Part shown: positions 63,070 to 64,000 of the stretch, piece by piece
Position numbering within the stretch: the stretch's first letter is position 1
Layout of the letters: the number at the start of each line of letters is the position of its first letter
Assembly: GCA_049322755.1 (NCBI GenBank)
Contig: JBMOQX010000017.1
Coordinates: 62,001 to 126,000 of the forward strand
DNA: 64,000 nucleotides
DNA from: DATIUV01 sp049322755
GTDB taxonomy: Bacteria > Pseudomonadota > Gammaproteobacteria > Burkholderiales > UBA6910
Direction of reading: 5' to 3'
The notes under the pieces: generated by a model
Told to the model about the DNA's origin: nothing
Database searches by the model: none
What the model saw: only the letters and a program-made list of their open reading frames with translations
Position numbers and translations under genes: made by a program

Positions 63070-64000
63070 ACTTCCTCCCGGATCAGCGGCACGCCGTCGG
63101 CGTTGATCACGTTGCGTTCCAGGGGCGCGTCCGGCGCCACGTCCAGCACCCGCAGCGCGGCCTCCACCACCCGCGCGAACACCGGCGCGGCGACGAGGCC
63201 ACCGTAGTAGTCCTTGCCGGACGGCTCGTCGATCATCACCGCCACCACCACCCGCGGCCGGCTCGCCGGCGCCAGGCCGACGAACGAGGCAACGTATCGG
63301 TCCCGCACATACTGGCCGCCCACCAGCTTGCGGGCGGTGCCGGTCTTTCCGGCGGTGCGGTAACCCGGAACCCGCGCCAGCGGCGCCGTGCCGCCCGGTT
63401 CGGTGGCCAGTTCCAGCATCGCCCGCACTTCCTGCGCGGTGCGCTCGGAGATCGCCTGGACGCCTGTCGGCGCCTCCTCCGCGCGCACCAGTGACACCGG
63501 CAGCAGCCGGCCGTCGGTGGCGAACACCGTGTATGCGCGAGCCAGCTGCAGCAGGTTCACGGAAAGCCCGTGGCCGTAGGACATGGTCGCCTGCTCGATC
63601 GGCCGCCACGAGGAGTGAGGCCGCAGCCGCCCGCTCACCTCGCCGGGAAAGCCGGAGCCGGACGGCGTGCCGAAGCCCACCTGATCAAGCATGCGCCACA
63701 TTCGCTCCGCCGGCAGCGCCAGCGCGATCTTGGCGGAACCCACATTGCTGGATTTCTGAATCACCTGCGCCACCGTGAGCGCGCCGAACTGGTGGGTGTC
63801 GCGCACCGTCGCCGGGCCGATCGTCAGCGAGCCGGGCGCCGTCTGCAGCACGCTGCGCGCGGTGAACATGCCCGACTCCAGCGCCGCGGCGACGGTGAAC
63901 GGCTTGAGCGTGGAGCCGGGTTCGAACACGTCGGTGACGGCCCGGTTGCGCACGCGCGAAGGCGTCGCCTGGCCGCGGTCGTTGGGATTGAAGCTGGGCA
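63066..64000 (-). CDS. ftsI: Peptidoglycan D,D-transpeptidase FtsI (PBP3), 5' end outside the window
   Basis: Septal transpeptidase; only the C-terminal part is in the window. Penicillin-binding motifs are present: SxxK in EPGSTLKPFTV (active serine), SSN in QKSSNVGSAKIAL, and KTG in AGKTGTARKLVGG. The open frame continues to the window edge (NPNDRGQATPSRVRNRAVTD), so the start lies beyond 64000. It is the first dcw gene seen; ftsL and mraW/mraZ would be expected further on. Confidence 0.96.
   Translation of the reverse strand, partial: PSFNPNDRGQATPSRVRNRAVTDVFEPGSTLKPFTVAAALESGMFTARSVLQTAPGSLTIGPATVRDTHQFGALTVAQVIQKSSNVGSAKIALALPAERMWRMLDQVGFGTPSGSGFPGEVSGRLRPHSSWRPIEQATMSYGHGLSVNLLQLARAYTVFATDGRLLPVSLVRAEEAPTGVQAISERTAQEVRAMLELATEPGGTAPLARVPGYRTAGKTGTARKLVGGQYVRDRYVASFVGLAPASRPRVVVAVMIDEPSGKDYYGGLVAAPVFARVVEAALRVLDVAPDAPLERNVINADGVPLIREEV

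Overview
The window is a GC-rich chromosomal segment whose gene orders point to a betaproteobacterium: tRNA-Tyr/Gly/Thr-tuf-tRNA-Trp-secE-nusG, the macromolecular-synthesis operon rpsU-yqeY-dnaG-rpoD, rpsP-rimM-trmD-rplS, corC/pilC/pilD/coaE/zapD/yacG/nudix-thiE, and an mra/dcw cluster followed by lpxC, a DciA-type gene and secA. No species is claimed. Coding density is very high, and many genes are linked by ATGA, GTGA or TGATG overlaps.

Layout. 1-2.9 kb: translation and transcription housekeeping genes with four tRNAs, on the minus strand. 2.9-4.1 kb: a decayed IS3-family element with orfA, the start of orfB and an intact A AAA AAG slippage site. 4.1-11 kb: a CAT-anticodon tRNA, rpoD, dnaG, yqeY and rpsU, then tsaD, plsY and folB. 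11.1-28.3 kb: the accessory region, a compact minus-strand cluster ending at a divergent GntR/HutC regulator. 28.4-34 kb: a secreted repeat protein, rplS-trmD-rimM-rpsP, a peptidase pseudogene and ffh. 34-41 kb: a CcsA/YpjD-type cytochrome assembly protein, CorC, pilC-pilD behind a sigma-54-type promoter but without pilB, coaE, zapD, yacG and a Nudix-ThiE fusion. 41-48.7 kb: a P-loop ATPase, argJ, secA, an M23 peptidase, dciA, a small membrane protein and lpxC. 48.7-64 kb: ftsZ-ftsA-ftsQ-ddlB-murB-murC-murG-ftsW-murD-mraY-murF-murE-ftsI, with ftsI running off the end.

The most interesting region is 11.1-28.3 kb. It holds the genes for degrading 3-sulfolactate: SuyAB (sulfo-lyase giving pyruvate and sulfite), the SlcC/ComC dehydrogenase pair that together interconvert the two sulfolactate enantiomers, a tripartite tricarboxylate-type transporter and a TauE/SafE-type exporter. 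Woven between slcC and suyAB are a full succinate-dehydrogenase-like complex (flavoprotein, iron-sulfur subunit, two membrane anchors), a two-subunit class I fumarase-like hydratase and a NitT/TauT-type (sulfonate/nitrate) ABC transporter. A parsimonious but unproven reading is that the Sdh-like and Fum-like enzymes act on sulfonate analogues of succinate and fumarate (3-sulfopropanoate to 3-sulfoacrylate to sulfolactate), feeding SuyAB by a chemical mimic of the TCA cycle. The whole block appears to be driven by one strong promoter upstream of suyA, with an operator-like inverted repeat at its -35 box next to the regulator gene.
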